From UBA4644 sp964646225 (GTDB taxonomy: Bacteria > Bacillota > Clostridia > Oscillospirales > Butyricicoccaceae), in NCBI GenBank assembly GCA_964646225.1, contig CAZYAD010000001.1, positions 1-64,000 on the forward strand: DNA of 64,000 nucleotides. The letters are read 5' to 3'. The notes below the pieces were generated by a model. That model did not search any database. It was not told where the DNA came from and was given only the letters and a program-made list of their open reading frames with translations. Within the stretch, counting starts at the first letter, position 1, and each line of letters opens with the position of its first letter. Shown here piece by piece: positions 30,592 through 40,263 of the stretch. Both the position numbers and the translations under genes were made by a program.

Positions 30592-30876
30592 TCAAGTTTT
30601 TTGGCGCTCAGACGGTGCGGATGGCCCCAAATGGACGCCCTCGCCCTCCACAAAGACGATATCCTCCCCCAGACGGCGGATGCGCCCCCATGGGATGACG
30701 GTTTCGCTCTCCCGGCCCAGCAGCCCCAGGCAGCGCAGGCGGCCGGGGATCACCAGCGCCGTCACCTGCCCGCTGTCGGCGTCCACCTCGGCGTCCCGGA
30801 CGCAGCCAAGCCGCTGCCCGGTGTGCAGGTCGATGACCTCCTTGTAGCGCAGATCGGAGATCCGCTGTGTCTGCAT
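30592..30876 (-). CDS. YlmC/YmxH family sporulation protein (PRC-barrel)
   Basis: A 94-residue PRC-barrel protein. RISDLRYKEVIDLHTGQRLG followed by AEVDADSGQVTALVIPG is the family signature, and ETVIPWGRIRRLGEDIVFVE completes the barrel. YlmC/YmxH proteins are conserved in spore formers and are under sporulation control in Bacillus, though their exact role is not known. GGGAGGGATGCACT precedes the ATG. The single gene is flanked by its own terminator. Confidence 0.85.
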   Translation of the reverse strand: MQTQRISDLRYKEVIDLHTGQRLGCVRDAEVDADSGQVTALVIPGRLRCLGLLGRESETVIPWGRIRRLGEDIVFVEGEGVHLGPSAPSERQKT

Positions 30877-30969
30877 AGTGCATCCCTCCCGGCACAGGAT
30901 ATGCGGCGGGCCGGCGGGGTATGACGAAGATTTTTTTGTTGCATCACTTTATTTTGTTAAACTTTTTGC

Positions 30970-30998
30970 TTGACTTTTGCAGGCGGCACTTTTAGAAT
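30970..30998 (+). promoter_or_regulatory. Promoter of asnA
   Basis: TTGACT at 30970-30975 and TAGAAT at 30993-30998 with 17 bases between. Confidence 0.75.
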
Positions 30999-31033
30999 GA
31001 ATTCATCTTTTCTGTAAAGGAGTTGAGCGTGTC

Positions 31034-32050
31034 ATGGCAAACAGCAGACTGATCCTGCCGGAGGGCTATGCGCCCCGGCTGACCGTGCGGGAGACCCAGA
31101 AAGGTATCAAGGTGATTAAGGATAATTTCCAGCGGTATCTTGCCGTGGCCCTCAATCTGGAGCGCGTTTCGGCGCCGCTGTTCGTCACCCTGCAAAGCGG
31201 CTTCAACGACAATCTGAACGGCGTGGAGCGCCCGGTGCAGTTTGACATCCGCGACCTGAAGACCGATGAGGTGCAGGTGGTGCAGTCGCTGGCCAAGTGG
31301 AAGCGCTGGGCGCTGGGGGAATACGGCTTTGAGCCGGGACGGGGTCTGTACACCGACATGAACGCCATCCGCCGGGACGAGGATCTGGACAACCTCCACT
31401 CGGTCTATGTGGATCAGTGGGACTGGGAAAAGGTCATCACCCGGGAGCAGCGGACGACCGAATATCTGATGCAGACCGTGCGGGATATCTACGGCGCGCT
31501 CAAGCAGACCGCCCGCACCGCCTGCTATGAGTTTCCCAGCGTGGACTTTCCTCTGGTGGATAACATCTTTTTTGTCACCGCCCAGGAGCTGGAGGATCTC
31601 TGGCCTGACCTGACCCCCAAGCAGCGGGAGGACGCCATCTGCCGGGACAAGAAGTCGGTGTTCATCATGGGCATCGGCGACCGGCTGAAAAGCGGCCAGC
31701 CCCATGACGGCCGTGCTCCCGACTATGATGACTGGGCCCTCAACGGCGATATTTTAGTGTGGAATGATGTGCTGCAGCGCTCCTTTGAGATCTCCTCCAT
31801 GGGCATCCGCGTCAGTGAGGAATCCCTGCGGGCCCAGCTGGAAAAGGCGGGCTGCATGGAGCGGGCCCAGCTGGACTTCCACAAAAAGCTGCTGGCGGGA
31901 CAGCTGCCCTATACCATCGGCGGCGGCATCGGCCAGAGCCGTCTGTGTATGCTGATGCTGCGGTGCGCCCACATTGGCGAGGTTCACGCCGCCGTCTGGC
32001 CCCGGGAGATGATCGAGACCTGCCGGGAACACAATATTTTTCTGCTGTAA
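31034..32050 (+). CDS. asnA: Aspartate-ammonia ligase (asparagine synthetase A)
   Basis: A 338-residue class II synthetase-like enzyme that makes asparagine from aspartate, ammonia and ATP in the cytosol. RLILPEGYAPRLTVRETQKG, FQRYLAVALNLERVSAPLFV, VQSLAKWKRWALGEYGF and HSVYVDQWDWEKVI are AsnA marks, and the C-terminal GGGIGQSRLCMLML is the class II motif 3. The length is normal. AAAGGAG lies 12 bases before the ATG. Monocistronic. Confidence 0.96.
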   Translation: MANSRLILPEGYAPRLTVRETQKGIKVIKDNFQRYLAVALNLERVSAPLFVTLQSGFNDNLNGVERPVQFDIRDLKTDEVQVVQSLAKWKRWALGEYGFEPGRGLYTDMNAIRRDEDLDNLHSVYVDQWDWEKVITREQRTTEYLMQTVRDIYGALKQTARTACYEFPSVDFPLVDNIFFVTAQELEDLWPDLTPKQREDAICRDKKSVFIMGIGDRLKSGQPHDGRAPDYDDWALNGDILVWNDVLQRSFEISSMGIRVSEESLRAQLEKAGCMERAQLDFHKKLLAGQLPYTIGGGIGQSRLCMLMLRCAHIGEVHAAVWPREMIETCREHNIFLL

Positions 32051-32065
32051 GCCCCGGAGCGGCCA

Positions 32066-32260
32066 TCAGGAGGACACTGCCCACCACAGCAGGCCGGTGA
32101 GTCCGGCGCCGGTGAGCGCCCCCAGTCCGACACGGAGCCAGCCCTTCAGCCGGGGCGCAAGCCCCCGGCGGGAAATGCGGGGGATGCGGGCGGCCAGCTC
32201 CTCGGCCAGCGCCAGCATATCCTCCTCGGAACGCACGGGACGACCTTCCTTCTTTGCCAT
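32066..32260 (-). CDS. Small single-pass membrane protein
   Basis: A 64-residue protein: a charged N-terminal half (SEEDMLALAEELAARIPRIS), a basic stretch and one membrane helix at about 44-62 (GLGALTGAGLTGLLWWAV). AGGAGGCGTTTGTT precedes the ATG. No family is recognised. It lies downstream of spoIIE on the same strand with about 50 bases between and may be cotranscribed with it, so a sporulation role is possible but unproven. Confidence 0.55.
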   Translation of the reverse strand: MAKKEGRPVRSEEDMLALAEELAARIPRISRRGLAPRLKGWLRVGLGALTGAGLTGLLWWAVSS

Positions 32261-32311
32261 AACAAACGCCTCCTGACGGTTTTTCTGTTAGGATGGCGTT
32301 TTTTTGCGCCG

Positions 32312-34597
32312 TTATGCACGGCGCTCCGGCCGGGTCAGATCGGCCACGATGACCGTCATGTCGTCCCGGCCGCCCCGGCGGGCGGCATCCTCTACCAAAA
32401 GGTCGGCCAGCGCCTGCCCGGGGAGCGCCTGCCCCTCATGCAGCAGGTCGCGAGTCAGGCCGCTGTCCCACACACCGTCGGACAGCAGCACCAGACGGTC
32501 GCCCTCCCGCAGACGCAGGCGGATCAGCGGCGCTTCCCCCTCCGGGGGCTCCAGCCCGGCGGGCAGCGCCCGGGCGTCCAGCCGGGTAAGACGGCCCTCC
32601 CGCAGCAAAAAGCCGGGAGCCGCGCCGTATTTCACCCCGGCAGCGCGGCCGGTGAACAGGCTGATCTCCCAGAGATCCAGGGTGACGAAGCCCCATTCCT
32701 CGAACCGGGCCGCCAGCACCGGCAGCACGGCGGCGGTGCTTTCCGCCAGAGGACAGCCAGAGCGGACGAAGCCCTCCACCAGCTCCAGCGCCCGGCGGGA
32801 CATGGCGCCGGCCGCCACCCCGGTGCCCATGCCATCGCTGAGCAGAAGAACGGCCCGGCCGTCATCGGTGTGGATCAGCCGGTGACTGTCGCCGCAAACC
32901 GACTCGCCAGCCTTTTTCCGCACGGCGGTAAAGGCTTGCAGGGCCAGTGCCTCCTGCTGCCGGATGCGCAGCGCCGGCCCACGCCGGCTCTCGATGGAGA
33001 TCGGCGGCAGCAGCGCCATCCCGAGAGCGCCCTCCAACGAGCGCAGCATGGCGTTGTGATCCCCCTCCGGAAGGGCATCCCCGGGCGGCAGCAGCAGATC
33101 CAGCTGCAGGCGGCCGCCGTTGAGACAGACGGCCGTTTTCACCCGGGGAAGATAGGCCCGCACCACCCGGCGGGCGCGGCCCTCCAGCAGGGGGTCATAT
33201 TCCGGATGATCGGCTGCGCGGGCGGAGACGCTTTCCAGCAGCGCCCCAAGACTGCGGTATTGCCGCCCTACCAGCTGCCGCAGCTCCCGGGCCTGCTCCT
33301 GCTGGGCCTGCTGCCGCAGGGCCGCCCGGTAGGCATCGTTGATGGCGCCGCACAGCTGCCGCGGGTACAGACAGCGCCGGGCAAACCAGTCGGGCAGCTC
33401 CTCCGGCGAAACGGCGTGGCGGCGGCGCAGCGGGCCGGACAGTGCAGTCAGTGCCTGCTGCACCTCCTGATAATCGGCCTGCCAGCAGCGTTCCCGGTTT
33501 TTGCACCCGGCGCAGACCGCCTCGCAGGCGGTGCGGAGCACCCGGCCCGGCTCCCCGGGCTCAGCGGGGCTTCGGTTGGAGCGCAGCAGGGCCTCCATGG
33601 CACTCCCCAATCCGGCAACGGCCAGGGAAAGCCCGGACAGACTGCCTGTCCCCGAAGGCTGCCGCCGGAGGCGCTCTGTCCCGGCGGAGGCAAAGGCGGT
33701 CTCCAGCCGTACCAGTCGCCGGGGCGGCGTGAGCACCAGCGCGGCTGCCGCCAGAAAGCATTCCATCAGCGCACTGCCGGCCTCCGGCCGGGCAGACATC
33801 CAGAGACAGCCCAGCCCGCAGGCGGCACAGCCGGTCAGCGCGGCGCAGAGACGATCCTTTTTGCCGCCCATACCGGCGCACAGCCCCACCATGCACCAGC
33901 ACAGCGCCAGAAAGGGCCCGGCGTCCAGCGTCAGATCCAGACAGGCCCCCAGGGGCAGCCCCACGCAGACACCGACGCCAGGCCCGCCGAAGGAACCGGC
34001 ACACAGCACCAGAAAAACGGCGGCCAGCCGCCCGGGGGAGAGGCCGCCCCAGAGTGTCACCGGCAGCACCGCCAGAATCGCCCCCATGGCGGCGGTGAGT
34101 CGCCCCCACAGCGCCAGCGGCGAGCGGGGATCCCGGGCCTCGGCGAGCATACGGGCAAAGCCCAGACACAGAAGACATTCGCAAACCAGCAGCAGCACGG
34201 CCCGCGCGCCCAGTGCCAGCGCCACCACGCCCCGGGTGAACAGCAGGGCCATCGCCGCGCAGGCGGGAAAGAATGCCCGGCGGCGGGAAAGGGCCGTGCC
34301 CTCCAGCACCATGCGGCAGGAAAGGGTCACGATGGCGGCAGCGCCCCGCACCAGTCCCTCTGCGCCGTAAAGCAGATAGGATAAAAACGCACCCACGGCG
34401 GCTGCCAGCGGGTGTCCGGAGGCGGCGGCATACGCTACGCCGAAGGGGCGCAGTCCCCCGGATACCGACGCCTGCGCCAACAGCGCGCCCAGCAAAAGGG
34501 CAGTCCCCTGCCGCCGCAGCCGCCGGAGGGTGTGCCGGCTCAGAGCCGGGCGGGGCAGCCGGGACAAAAACGGCCCACCTTTGATCTTCTGTGCCAT
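32312..34597 (-). CDS. spoIIE: Stage II sporulation protein E (SpoIIE phosphatase)
   Basis: A 761-residue protein, close to the 800-residue family norm. About ten membrane helices fill residues 30-290. A regulatory region follows with the cysteine cluster CEAVCAGCKNRERCW. The C-terminal PP2C domain has LLSDGMGTGVAAGAMSRRAL and ends in RGGRDDMTVIVADL, so the Asp metal ligands are present. SpoIIE dephosphorylates SpoIIAA at the asymmetric septum and so frees sigma F in the forespore. GAGAGGAAG before the ATG at 34597 fits better than the in-frame ATG 30 bases upstream. A TACAAT box lies near 34630. Confidence 0.95.
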   Translation of the reverse strand: MAQKIKGGPFLSRLPRPALSRHTLRRLRRQGTALLLGALLAQASVSGGLRPFGVAYAAASGHPLAAAVGAFLSYLLYGAEGLVRGAAAIVTLSCRMVLEGTALSRRRAFFPACAAMALLFTRGVVALALGARAVLLLVCECLLCLGFARMLAEARDPRSPLALWGRLTAAMGAILAVLPVTLWGGLSPGRLAAVFLVLCAGSFGGPGVGVCVGLPLGACLDLTLDAGPFLALCWCMVGLCAGMGGKKDRLCAALTGCAACGLGCLWMSARPEAGSALMECFLAAAALVLTPPRRLVRLETAFASAGTERLRRQPSGTGSLSGLSLAVAGLGSAMEALLRSNRSPAEPGEPGRVLRTACEAVCAGCKNRERCWQADYQEVQQALTALSGPLRRRHAVSPEELPDWFARRCLYPRQLCGAINDAYRAALRQQAQQEQARELRQLVGRQYRSLGALLESVSARAADHPEYDPLLEGRARRVVRAYLPRVKTAVCLNGGRLQLDLLLPPGDALPEGDHNAMLRSLEGALGMALLPPISIESRRGPALRIRQQEALALQAFTAVRKKAGESVCGDSHRLIHTDDGRAVLLLSDGMGTGVAAGAMSRRALELVEGFVRSGCPLAESTAAVLPVLAARFEEWGFVTLDLWEISLFTGRAAGVKYGAAPGFLLREGRLTRLDARALPAGLEPPEGEAPLIRLRLREGDRLVLLSDGVWDSGLTRDLLHEGQALPGQALADLLVEDAARRGGRDDMTVIVADLTRPERRA

Positions 34598-34685
34598 AGA
34601 ATGGTCTTCCTCTCGTTTTTTCTCCATTGTAGCGCGGGGAAAACGAGGATTTTGATGGGAAATGGCTGCGGAAATGGAAATTATG

Positions 34686-34715
34686 TTGCAAAGCAGCCGC
34701 CGGTCATTGTATAAT
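34686..34715 (+). promoter_or_regulatory. Promoter of the MFS gene
   Basis: TTGCAA at 34686-34691 and a consensus TATAAT at 34710-34715 with an 18-base spacer. Confidence 0.78.
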
Positions 34716-34749
34716 GAAACAACCGATTTTAAGAAAAGGAGCACCTCCC

Positions 34750-36066
34750 ATGAAGCTGGATACCAAGCGCACTGTTCTGATCGGCCTGGGCTTTATGTCC
34801 ATTCTGGCCTTCTGGCAGTTTTACGATCAGGTGATCCCCCATCTGCTGGAAAATCTCTTTGGTCTGCGGACCTTCACCACCAACGCTATCATGTCTATTG
34901 ACAACATCACCGCCTTGATCCTGCTGCCGCTGTTCGGCTCGCTGTCGGACAGGACCCGCACCCGGCTGGGCCGCAGGACGCCCTATATCCTGTTTGGTAC
35001 GCTGGCTGCCGTCTGCCTGATGGGCGTGCTGGCCGCTGCCACCGCCGCCCGCAGCTTCCCTCTGTTTTTCACTGCATTGCTGCTTCTGCTGCTGACCATG
35101 AGTGTTTACCGCTCGCCAGCCGTGGCCTATATGCCTGATGTGACACCCAAGCCTCTGCGCTCCAAGGCCAATGCCATCGTCAATCTGGTGGGCTATATCG
35201 GCGGCATCTTTTCCACCCTGATGATGATGGTGCTGCTCCGCTCGGAAAAGGCGGCCGACGGCTCCAGCCATTATGCTGCCGACCAGTCCTTCATCCCCAT
35301 CTTTCTGGTGGTGGCCGGATTCATGCTGGTGAGCGTGCTGGTCATGGTGCTCACCGTGCGGGAAAACCGGCTGGTGGCGGAGACCCGCGCCGCCGTTTTG
35401 GCCAGTGAGCAGGGGGAGGCGGCGGAGGATACCTCCGGCACGGGCAAAAAGCTGAGCGGCCCGGTGCTGCGCTCCCTGCTGTTTCTGCTGCTGTCGGTGT
35501 TTTTGTGGTTCATGGCCTACAATGCCGTCACCACCGCCTTTTCCCGCTACTGCGTGGCGGTGTGGGATGCCGACCTGAGCACCTCCTCCGGATATCTGAT
35601 GTGTGCCACTGTCGTGGCCATTGCGGCCTTTGTGCCGCTGGGGGTGCTGTCCGGACGGGTGGGACGAAAGAAAACCATCCTGCTGGGCATTCTGCTGATG
35701 AGCGTCTGCTATCTGTCGGCCTGCTTCATCACCGTTCGCACGCCGGTCATGTATGCCCTGTTCGGGCTGGTAGGCGTGGGCTGGGCGGCCATCAATGTGA
35801 ACTCCTTCCCCATGGTGGTGGAGATGTGTGCCGCCGGGGACACCGGGCGATACACCGGCTACTACTATGCCTTTTCCATGGCGGCCCAGATCTGCACGCC
35901 GCTGCTCTCCGGTCTGCTGATCGACAGCCTGGGGCTGGGCTATCGGGTGCTGTTCCCCTATGCGGTGGTGTTCTCCCTGCTCAGCCTGTGTACCATGACC
36001 CAGGTGCGTCACGGAGACAGCCGTCCGGCCAGAAAAACCGCGCTGGAAGCCTTTGACAACGATTGA
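34750..36066 (+). CDS. MFS transporter (SLC45/GPH-like)
   Basis: A 438-residue transporter with about twelve membrane helices. The loop FGSLSDRTRTRLGRRTPYI between helices 2 and 3 is the GxxxDRxxxRxGRR/K motif of MFS proteins, here in the form typical of the SLC45 or glycoside-cation symporter type (WQFYDQVIPHLLENLFGLRT). A second copy (LSGRVGRKKTIL) follows in the C-terminal half. Sugar or sugar-conjugate uptake is the usual role of that branch, but no carbohydrate gene lies nearby to name the substrate. AAAGGAG at eight bases sets the start. A 38-base terminator follows. Confidence 0.85.
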   Translation: MKLDTKRTVLIGLGFMSILAFWQFYDQVIPHLLENLFGLRTFTTNAIMSIDNITALILLPLFGSLSDRTRTRLGRRTPYILFGTLAAVCLMGVLAAATAARSFPLFFTALLLLLLTMSVYRSPAVAYMPDVTPKPLRSKANAIVNLVGYIGGIFSTLMMMVLLRSEKAADGSSHYAADQSFIPIFLVVAGFMLVSVLVMVLTVRENRLVAETRAAVLASEQGEAAEDTSGTGKKLSGPVLRSLLFLLLSVFLWFMAYNAVTTAFSRYCVAVWDADLSTSSGYLMCATVVAIAAFVPLGVLSGRVGRKKTILLGILLMSVCYLSACFITVRTPVMYALFGLVGVGWAAINVNSFPMVVEMCAAGDTGRYTGYYYAFSMAAQICTPLLSGLLIDSLGLGYRVLFPYAVVFSLLSLCTMTQVRHGDSRPARKTALEAFDND

Positions 36067-36078
36067 TTTTCCTGAAAA

Positions 36079-36116
36079 AAAGCACCGGCTCTGTCACGGG
36101 ACAGAGCCGGTGCTTT
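36079..36116. terminator. Terminator between convergent genes
   Basis: A 17-bp perfect stem with an ACGG loop, AAA at the left end and TTT at the right end; usable from both sides. Confidence 0.88.
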
Positions 36117-36218
36117 CGTATACGGAAGCGATGGCTGTAAAAACTGTGGTGCCGCCGACGCGAAAAAAGCTTTTTCCCTGCGGAATGGGAATGAGGCGGG
36201 AGCGGGCTTATACCGGGG

Positions 36219-37481
36219 CTATTTCTTTTTGATCTGCTCCCAATAGGAGCGGGCCTGCTGCTCGGTCTTGTTGTCGCCGAAGTCGTAGTACTTCGCGCCC
36301 TTCAGCACATCGGGGAGATACTGCTGCCTGACCCAGTGGCCGGGGTAATCGTGGGGGTACAGATAGCCCTGCTCCCGCTCGAAGCCCGCGCCGTCGGCGT
36401 GGACATTCTGCAATTCCCGGGGGATGCTGCCCAGCTTGCCGGCCTTGACATCGGCCCGGGCGGCGGCGATGCCCTGATAGGCGGTATTGGACTTGGGCCA
36501 GGTGGCCAGCAGGATCACCGCTTCGCCCAGCGGCAGCTGTGCCTCGGGCAGACCCAGCTGCATGGCGCTGTCCACGCAGGCCTTGATGATGGGCACCGCC
36601 ATGGGATAGGCCAGGCCCACATCCTCGCTGGCCGAGCACAAGATGCGGCGGCAGGCGCCGATCAGATCGCCGGCCTCCAGCAGACGGGCCAGATAGTGCA
36701 GGGCGGCATCGGGGTCGGAGCCTCGCATGGATTTCATCAGGGCAGATACCACATCGTAGTGGTCGTCCCCCTCCCGGTCATAGCGCATGGCGCTTTTCTG
36801 GCTGGCCTGACGGGCATCCTCCAGGGTGACGCACAGCCCGTCGCCCTCCTGCCGGGCGGCGGCACACAAAAGCTCCACGGCGTTGATGCCCTTGCGCACA
36901 TCCCCGCCGCAGCCCTGGGCGATGTGCTCCACCACGCCCTCCTCCAGACGGATGCTGCAATGATTCTCCCGGGCGCACAGCTGAAAGGCCCGGCGCAGCG
37001 CCCGGGCCACCTCGTCGGCGGACACCGGCTTGAACTCGAAGATGGTGCTGCGGCTCAGAATGGCGTTGTATACATAAAAATAAGGGTTTTCGGTGGTGGA
37101 GGCGATGAGGGTGATCTTGCCGCTCTCGATAAACTCCAGCAGGCTCTGCTGCTGTTTTTTGTTGAAGTACTGGATCTCATCCAGATACAGCAGCACCCCC
37201 TGGGGAGCCAGCAGAGTGTCCAGTTCGGATACCACGCCCTTGATATCGGCGGTGGAGGCCGTGGTGGCGTTGAGCTTTACCAGACGGCGGTCGGTCTTGT
37301 TGGCGATGATCTGGGCCAGGGTGGTCTTGCCCACGCCGGAGGGGCCGTAAAAGATCATGTTGGGGATGTGTCCGCCCTCTAAAATGCGGCGCAGCAGGCC
37401 GTTGGGGCCGATGATGTGCTGCTGCCCCACCATATCGTCCAGCTCAGACGGCCGGATCTTGTCTGCCAGAGGCTGATACAT
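36219..37481 (-). CDS. rarA: Replication-associated recombination protein A (RarA/MgsA)
   Basis: A 420-residue AAA+ ATPase acting at stalled replication forks. The Walker A motif FYGPSGVGKTTLAQ, Walker B LLYLDEIQYFNK, sensor 1 ASTTENPYF and the DLIGACRRILCSASEDVGLA segment of the C-terminal oligomerisation part are present. Start: the in-frame TTG at 37484 is followed at once by the ATG at 37481, which has GGGAG at a good distance. The stop is at 36219; the 100 bases behind it show no strong terminator. It is likely cotranscribed from further right only by itself. Confidence 0.95.
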   Translation of the reverse strand: MYQPLADKIRPSELDDMVGQQHIIGPNGLLRRILEGGHIPNMIFYGPSGVGKTTLAQIIANKTDRRLVKLNATTASTADIKGVVSELDTLLAPQGVLLYLDEIQYFNKKQQQSLLEFIESGKITLIASTTENPYFYVYNAILSRSTIFEFKPVSADEVARALRRAFQLCARENHCSIRLEEGVVEHIAQGCGGDVRKGINAVELLCAAARQEGDGLCVTLEDARQASQKSAMRYDREGDDHYDVVSALMKSMRGSDPDAALHYLARLLEAGDLIGACRRILCSASEDVGLAYPMAVPIIKACVDSAMQLGLPEAQLPLGEAVILLATWPKSNTAYQGIAAARADVKAGKLGSIPRELQNVHADGAGFEREQGYLYPHDYPGHWVRQQYLPDVLKGAKYYDFGDNKTEQQARSYWEQIKKK

Positions 37482-37541
37482 CAAACCACTCCCTTCCTTC
37501 TCCGACAGTATAGCATAGGTGCGGAGGAATGTAAATGCGGG

Positions 37542-38522
37542 TCAGTCCTCCCGGCGCTCCTCCCGGCGCTCCTCCCAGCGCTGACGCAGCCGGGCAAAGA
37601 CCTCCCGGTGACGGCCGCGGCTCAGGGCGGGGAAAGCCCGCAGCAGACGCCGGTGCAGCCGCAGGTTCTGGCCCAGAAGCTCGCCCTGCTCCTGCCGCAG
37701 GCGGCGGAGCTCCTCCAGCCGACGGGCGAAATCGGCCTTTTCCTGTTCCCACTGCTGCCGCAGCTTTTCGGTCTGGAGCTGAAGCTCGGCCCGGCGGGCG
37801 GCGGAGGAGTCATCCAGATCGGAGTGCAGCTGCGCGGCCTTCTCCTTCAGCTGGGCCTCCTTTTCCAGCAGCTCCTGACCACGGGGGCTTTCCCGAAAGG
37901 CCTGCTCGGTCTCCATTGCGGTGAGGATGCCGTCGGCAATGGTGCTGCCGATGCTGTCAGACACCGCACGCAGACGGCGTTGGGTGTCTTCGATGGCCCG
38001 CAGCTGACGGGGCAGCCTGAGCAGCTGGGAGAAGGTGATGATCTCGTCTGCCAGAAAGGCCGCCAGCAGCACTGCCAGAGCGATGCGACCCGGGCGGGTC
38101 GCCAGCTTCTGCACCAGAAAGAAGATGGAGGGATGGATCACATTGACCACCAGCAGACAGGCCAGCCCCCACATCAGGGAAAAACGCAGACAGATGTAGC
38201 CCTTCAGGTTAAAGGGCTCGTTGGTGTAGTCCCACCACTTATCATGGAAGAACCGCTCCAGCGCCCAGCCGGTGACCAGCTCCAGGGCGGAGGTGACCAG
38301 AACCGAACCCAGAAACAGGAGAAAGAAGTTTTTACGAAAGGGCTCCAGACAAAGCAGCACGGCCAGCATCCCGAAGCCGTAAATGGGGCAGATGGGGCCG
38401 TTGGCCATGCCTCGGTTGACGAAAATGCCCCGTGTCAGAGCAGCGAAGGCTACCTCGGCACACCAGCCGAGAAAGGCGTAGATCAGAAAGAGCCACAGGG
38501 CTTCTTCCAGGGTAAACAGCAT
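37542..38522 (-). CDS. CmpB-type membrane protein with coiled-coil tail
   Basis: A 326-residue protein. The N-terminal 190 residues form five or six membrane helices of the ABC_trans_CmpB family (LWLFLIYAFLGWCAEVAFAA, GMANGPICPIYGFGMLAVL, VTGWALERFFHDKWWDYTNE). Although named putative ABC permease, no ATPase lies near, and transport is unproven for the family. Residues 200-326 are a long, highly charged coiled coil (Glu/Arg/Gln), facing the cytosol by prediction. GGGAGG precedes the ATG at 38522. Confidence 0.8.
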   Translation of the reverse strand: MLFTLEEALWLFLIYAFLGWCAEVAFAALTRGIFVNRGMANGPICPIYGFGMLAVLLCLEPFRKNFFLLFLGSVLVTSALELVTGWALERFFHDKWWDYTNEPFNLKGYICLRFSLMWGLACLLVVNVIHPSIFFLVQKLATRPGRIALAVLLAAFLADEIITFSQLLRLPRQLRAIEDTQRRLRAVSDSIGSTIADGILTAMETEQAFRESPRGQELLEKEAQLKEKAAQLHSDLDDSSAARRAELQLQTEKLRQQWEQEKADFARRLEELRRLRQEQGELLGQNLRLHRRLLRAFPALSRGRHREVFARLRQRWEERREERRED

Positions 38523-38663
38523 AGAAATTTGCCTCCCGGTTCGTTGTTTCTGGGGAAAGCATGGCATATTTTCAAGGGGGATTTGTGAAAGAAATGAAAA
38601 TCTTTTCAGAGGTTGCCGGAGAAGGGATGTGCTGCCCGGCTCGTCCGCTTCTCCCCGGGGGGA

Positions 38664-40247
38664 TCACAGCAGGGGGGCAAAGGCCTTCATCACCATGCCG
38701 ATGAGCTTCCATTTCAGGCCCGGATGGGCGGCCTTCTGGGCGGAAACCCGGGTGCTGCGAGCCAGCGTCCGATGGAAATCCGCCTCAAGCTCCTCAATGC
38801 AGGGCACATCCAGCAGATAGGCTCCGCATTCAAAGTGATGGGACAGGCTGCGATAGTCCAGATTCACCGTCCCCACCACCGCACGGCAGTCATCGCTGAC
38901 AAAGCACTTGGCGTGGACGAAGCCGGGGGTGTACTCATAAAGACGCACGCCGGCCTCGGCCAGCGACCGGTAATGGCACTTGGCCAGCGCATAGGGGATG
39001 GTTTTGTCCGGAATGCCCGGCAGCAGGATGGACACCTCCACCCCGCGGCGGGCGGTAAATTTCAGGGCGCTTTCCAGTTCGTGGCCCAGGATCAGGTAGG
39101 GGGTCATGATATGGACATACCGCCGGGCCTGGTTCAGGATATGGGTGTAGACCCATTCGCCCACCGGCTGGTCGTCCAACGGGCAGTCGCCATAAGGAAT
39201 TACCCAGCCGGCCGCGCCGCTTGCCGGAGGGATGGGCTCCGCCAGGTGGGGCAGCAGGGAGAACTGCCGCGATTCCACCTGCCACATCTGCAAAAACAGC
39301 ATCAGCAGACTGCGGACGGCAGGGCCCTCCAGCCGGATGCCGGTGTCCTTCCAGTGCCCGAAGGGATGGGTCTGATTGATGTATTCATCGGCCAGATTGA
39401 TGCCGCCGGTATAGGCCACCCGTCCGTCGATGACGGCGATCTTCCGGTGATCCCGATAATTGTAATGGGTGGAGACAAAGGGCCGCACCTGCGCAAAGAT
39501 CCGGCACTGAATGCCCATGGTTTTCAGATACGCCGGAAAGGAGTGGGGCAGCTTGGTGAACTCGCAGGTACCGTCATACAGCACCCGCACCTCCACGCCG
39601 GACTTTGCCTTGCGGGCCAGAACATCCTCCACAGCGTCCCACATAACGCCGTTTTCGATGATAAAATACTCCAGAAAGATGTAGCGCTGTGCGCTCTCCA
39701 GATCCCGCAGCAGGGCCGGAAGCAGCTCCTCGCCCAGAGAAAAATAGGTCGCCGCTGTGCCGTCATAGGCAGGAAAGCCGCCTGCCGCCCGCAGATAGTG
39801 GGCCAGCCCCGCATCCTCGGGATGGGCCTTGGGCAGGGTCTCCTCCGCCGCCGTCGGCGGAATGGCCCGCAGCGACGCCTTGTTGATCTGCCGCATCCGA
39901 TTGCGCAGCGCGCGGTGGCCCACATCGTTCCGCACATAGACATACAGCAGCAGGCCGGGCACCGGCGCGATCAGCACCAGCACCAGCCAGGTGATCTTTG
40001 CGTTGGGGTCGGTATCGGTGTTCAGCAGCCAGATCACCAGCGCCACGGACAGCACGGAAGTTGCGCTGTAATAATGCAGGGCATAGGCCTGAAATCGGCG
40101 CAGCAGCGCGGCCATGATTACCACCTGCAGCAGCAGCAGGATGGTCACCAGCCCGGTTCGGCTGAAAATCAGATGCAGCAGGCCTTTTTTTCCGTGCTTC
40201 AGCAGGTTGCGGCGTTTTTCGGCGGGGGAAAGCTCGGGGTCGTACAT
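38664..40247 (-). CDS. cls: Cardiolipin synthase
   Basis: A 527-residue phospholipase-D-type enzyme that joins two phosphatidylglycerols to cardiolipin and glycerol. Two N-terminal membrane helices (about 33-100) precede two HKD motifs: HYNYRDHRKIAVIDG, and later FVHAKCFVSDD with VGTVNLDYRS. Both are complete. AAAGGAG before the ATG at 40247 decides against the longer frame from 40292. The SLOG gene ends 17 bases before this start, so the two probably share a transcript from the promoter at 40762. Confidence 0.93.
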   Translation of the reverse strand: MYDPELSPAEKRRNLLKHGKKGLLHLIFSRTGLVTILLLLQVVIMAALLRRFQAYALHYYSATSVLSVALVIWLLNTDTDPNAKITWLVLVLIAPVPGLLLYVYVRNDVGHRALRNRMRQINKASLRAIPPTAAEETLPKAHPEDAGLAHYLRAAGGFPAYDGTAATYFSLGEELLPALLRDLESAQRYIFLEYFIIENGVMWDAVEDVLARKAKSGVEVRVLYDGTCEFTKLPHSFPAYLKTMGIQCRIFAQVRPFVSTHYNYRDHRKIAVIDGRVAYTGGINLADEYINQTHPFGHWKDTGIRLEGPAVRSLLMLFLQMWQVESRQFSLLPHLAEPIPPASGAAGWVIPYGDCPLDDQPVGEWVYTHILNQARRYVHIMTPYLILGHELESALKFTARRGVEVSILLPGIPDKTIPYALAKCHYRSLAEAGVRLYEYTPGFVHAKCFVSDDCRAVVGTVNLDYRSLSHHFECGAYLLDVPCIEELEADFHRTLARSTRVSAQKAAHPGLKWKLIGMVMKAFAPLL

Positions 40248-40263
40248 CGGGGGCTCCTTTCTG

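Noticed and set aside
32438..34384. Open frame of 648 codons on the plus strand across spoIIE
   Set aside because: It is antisense to a well-supported spoIIE with membrane and PP2C domains; the translation is Gln/Pro/Gly-rich without domains.
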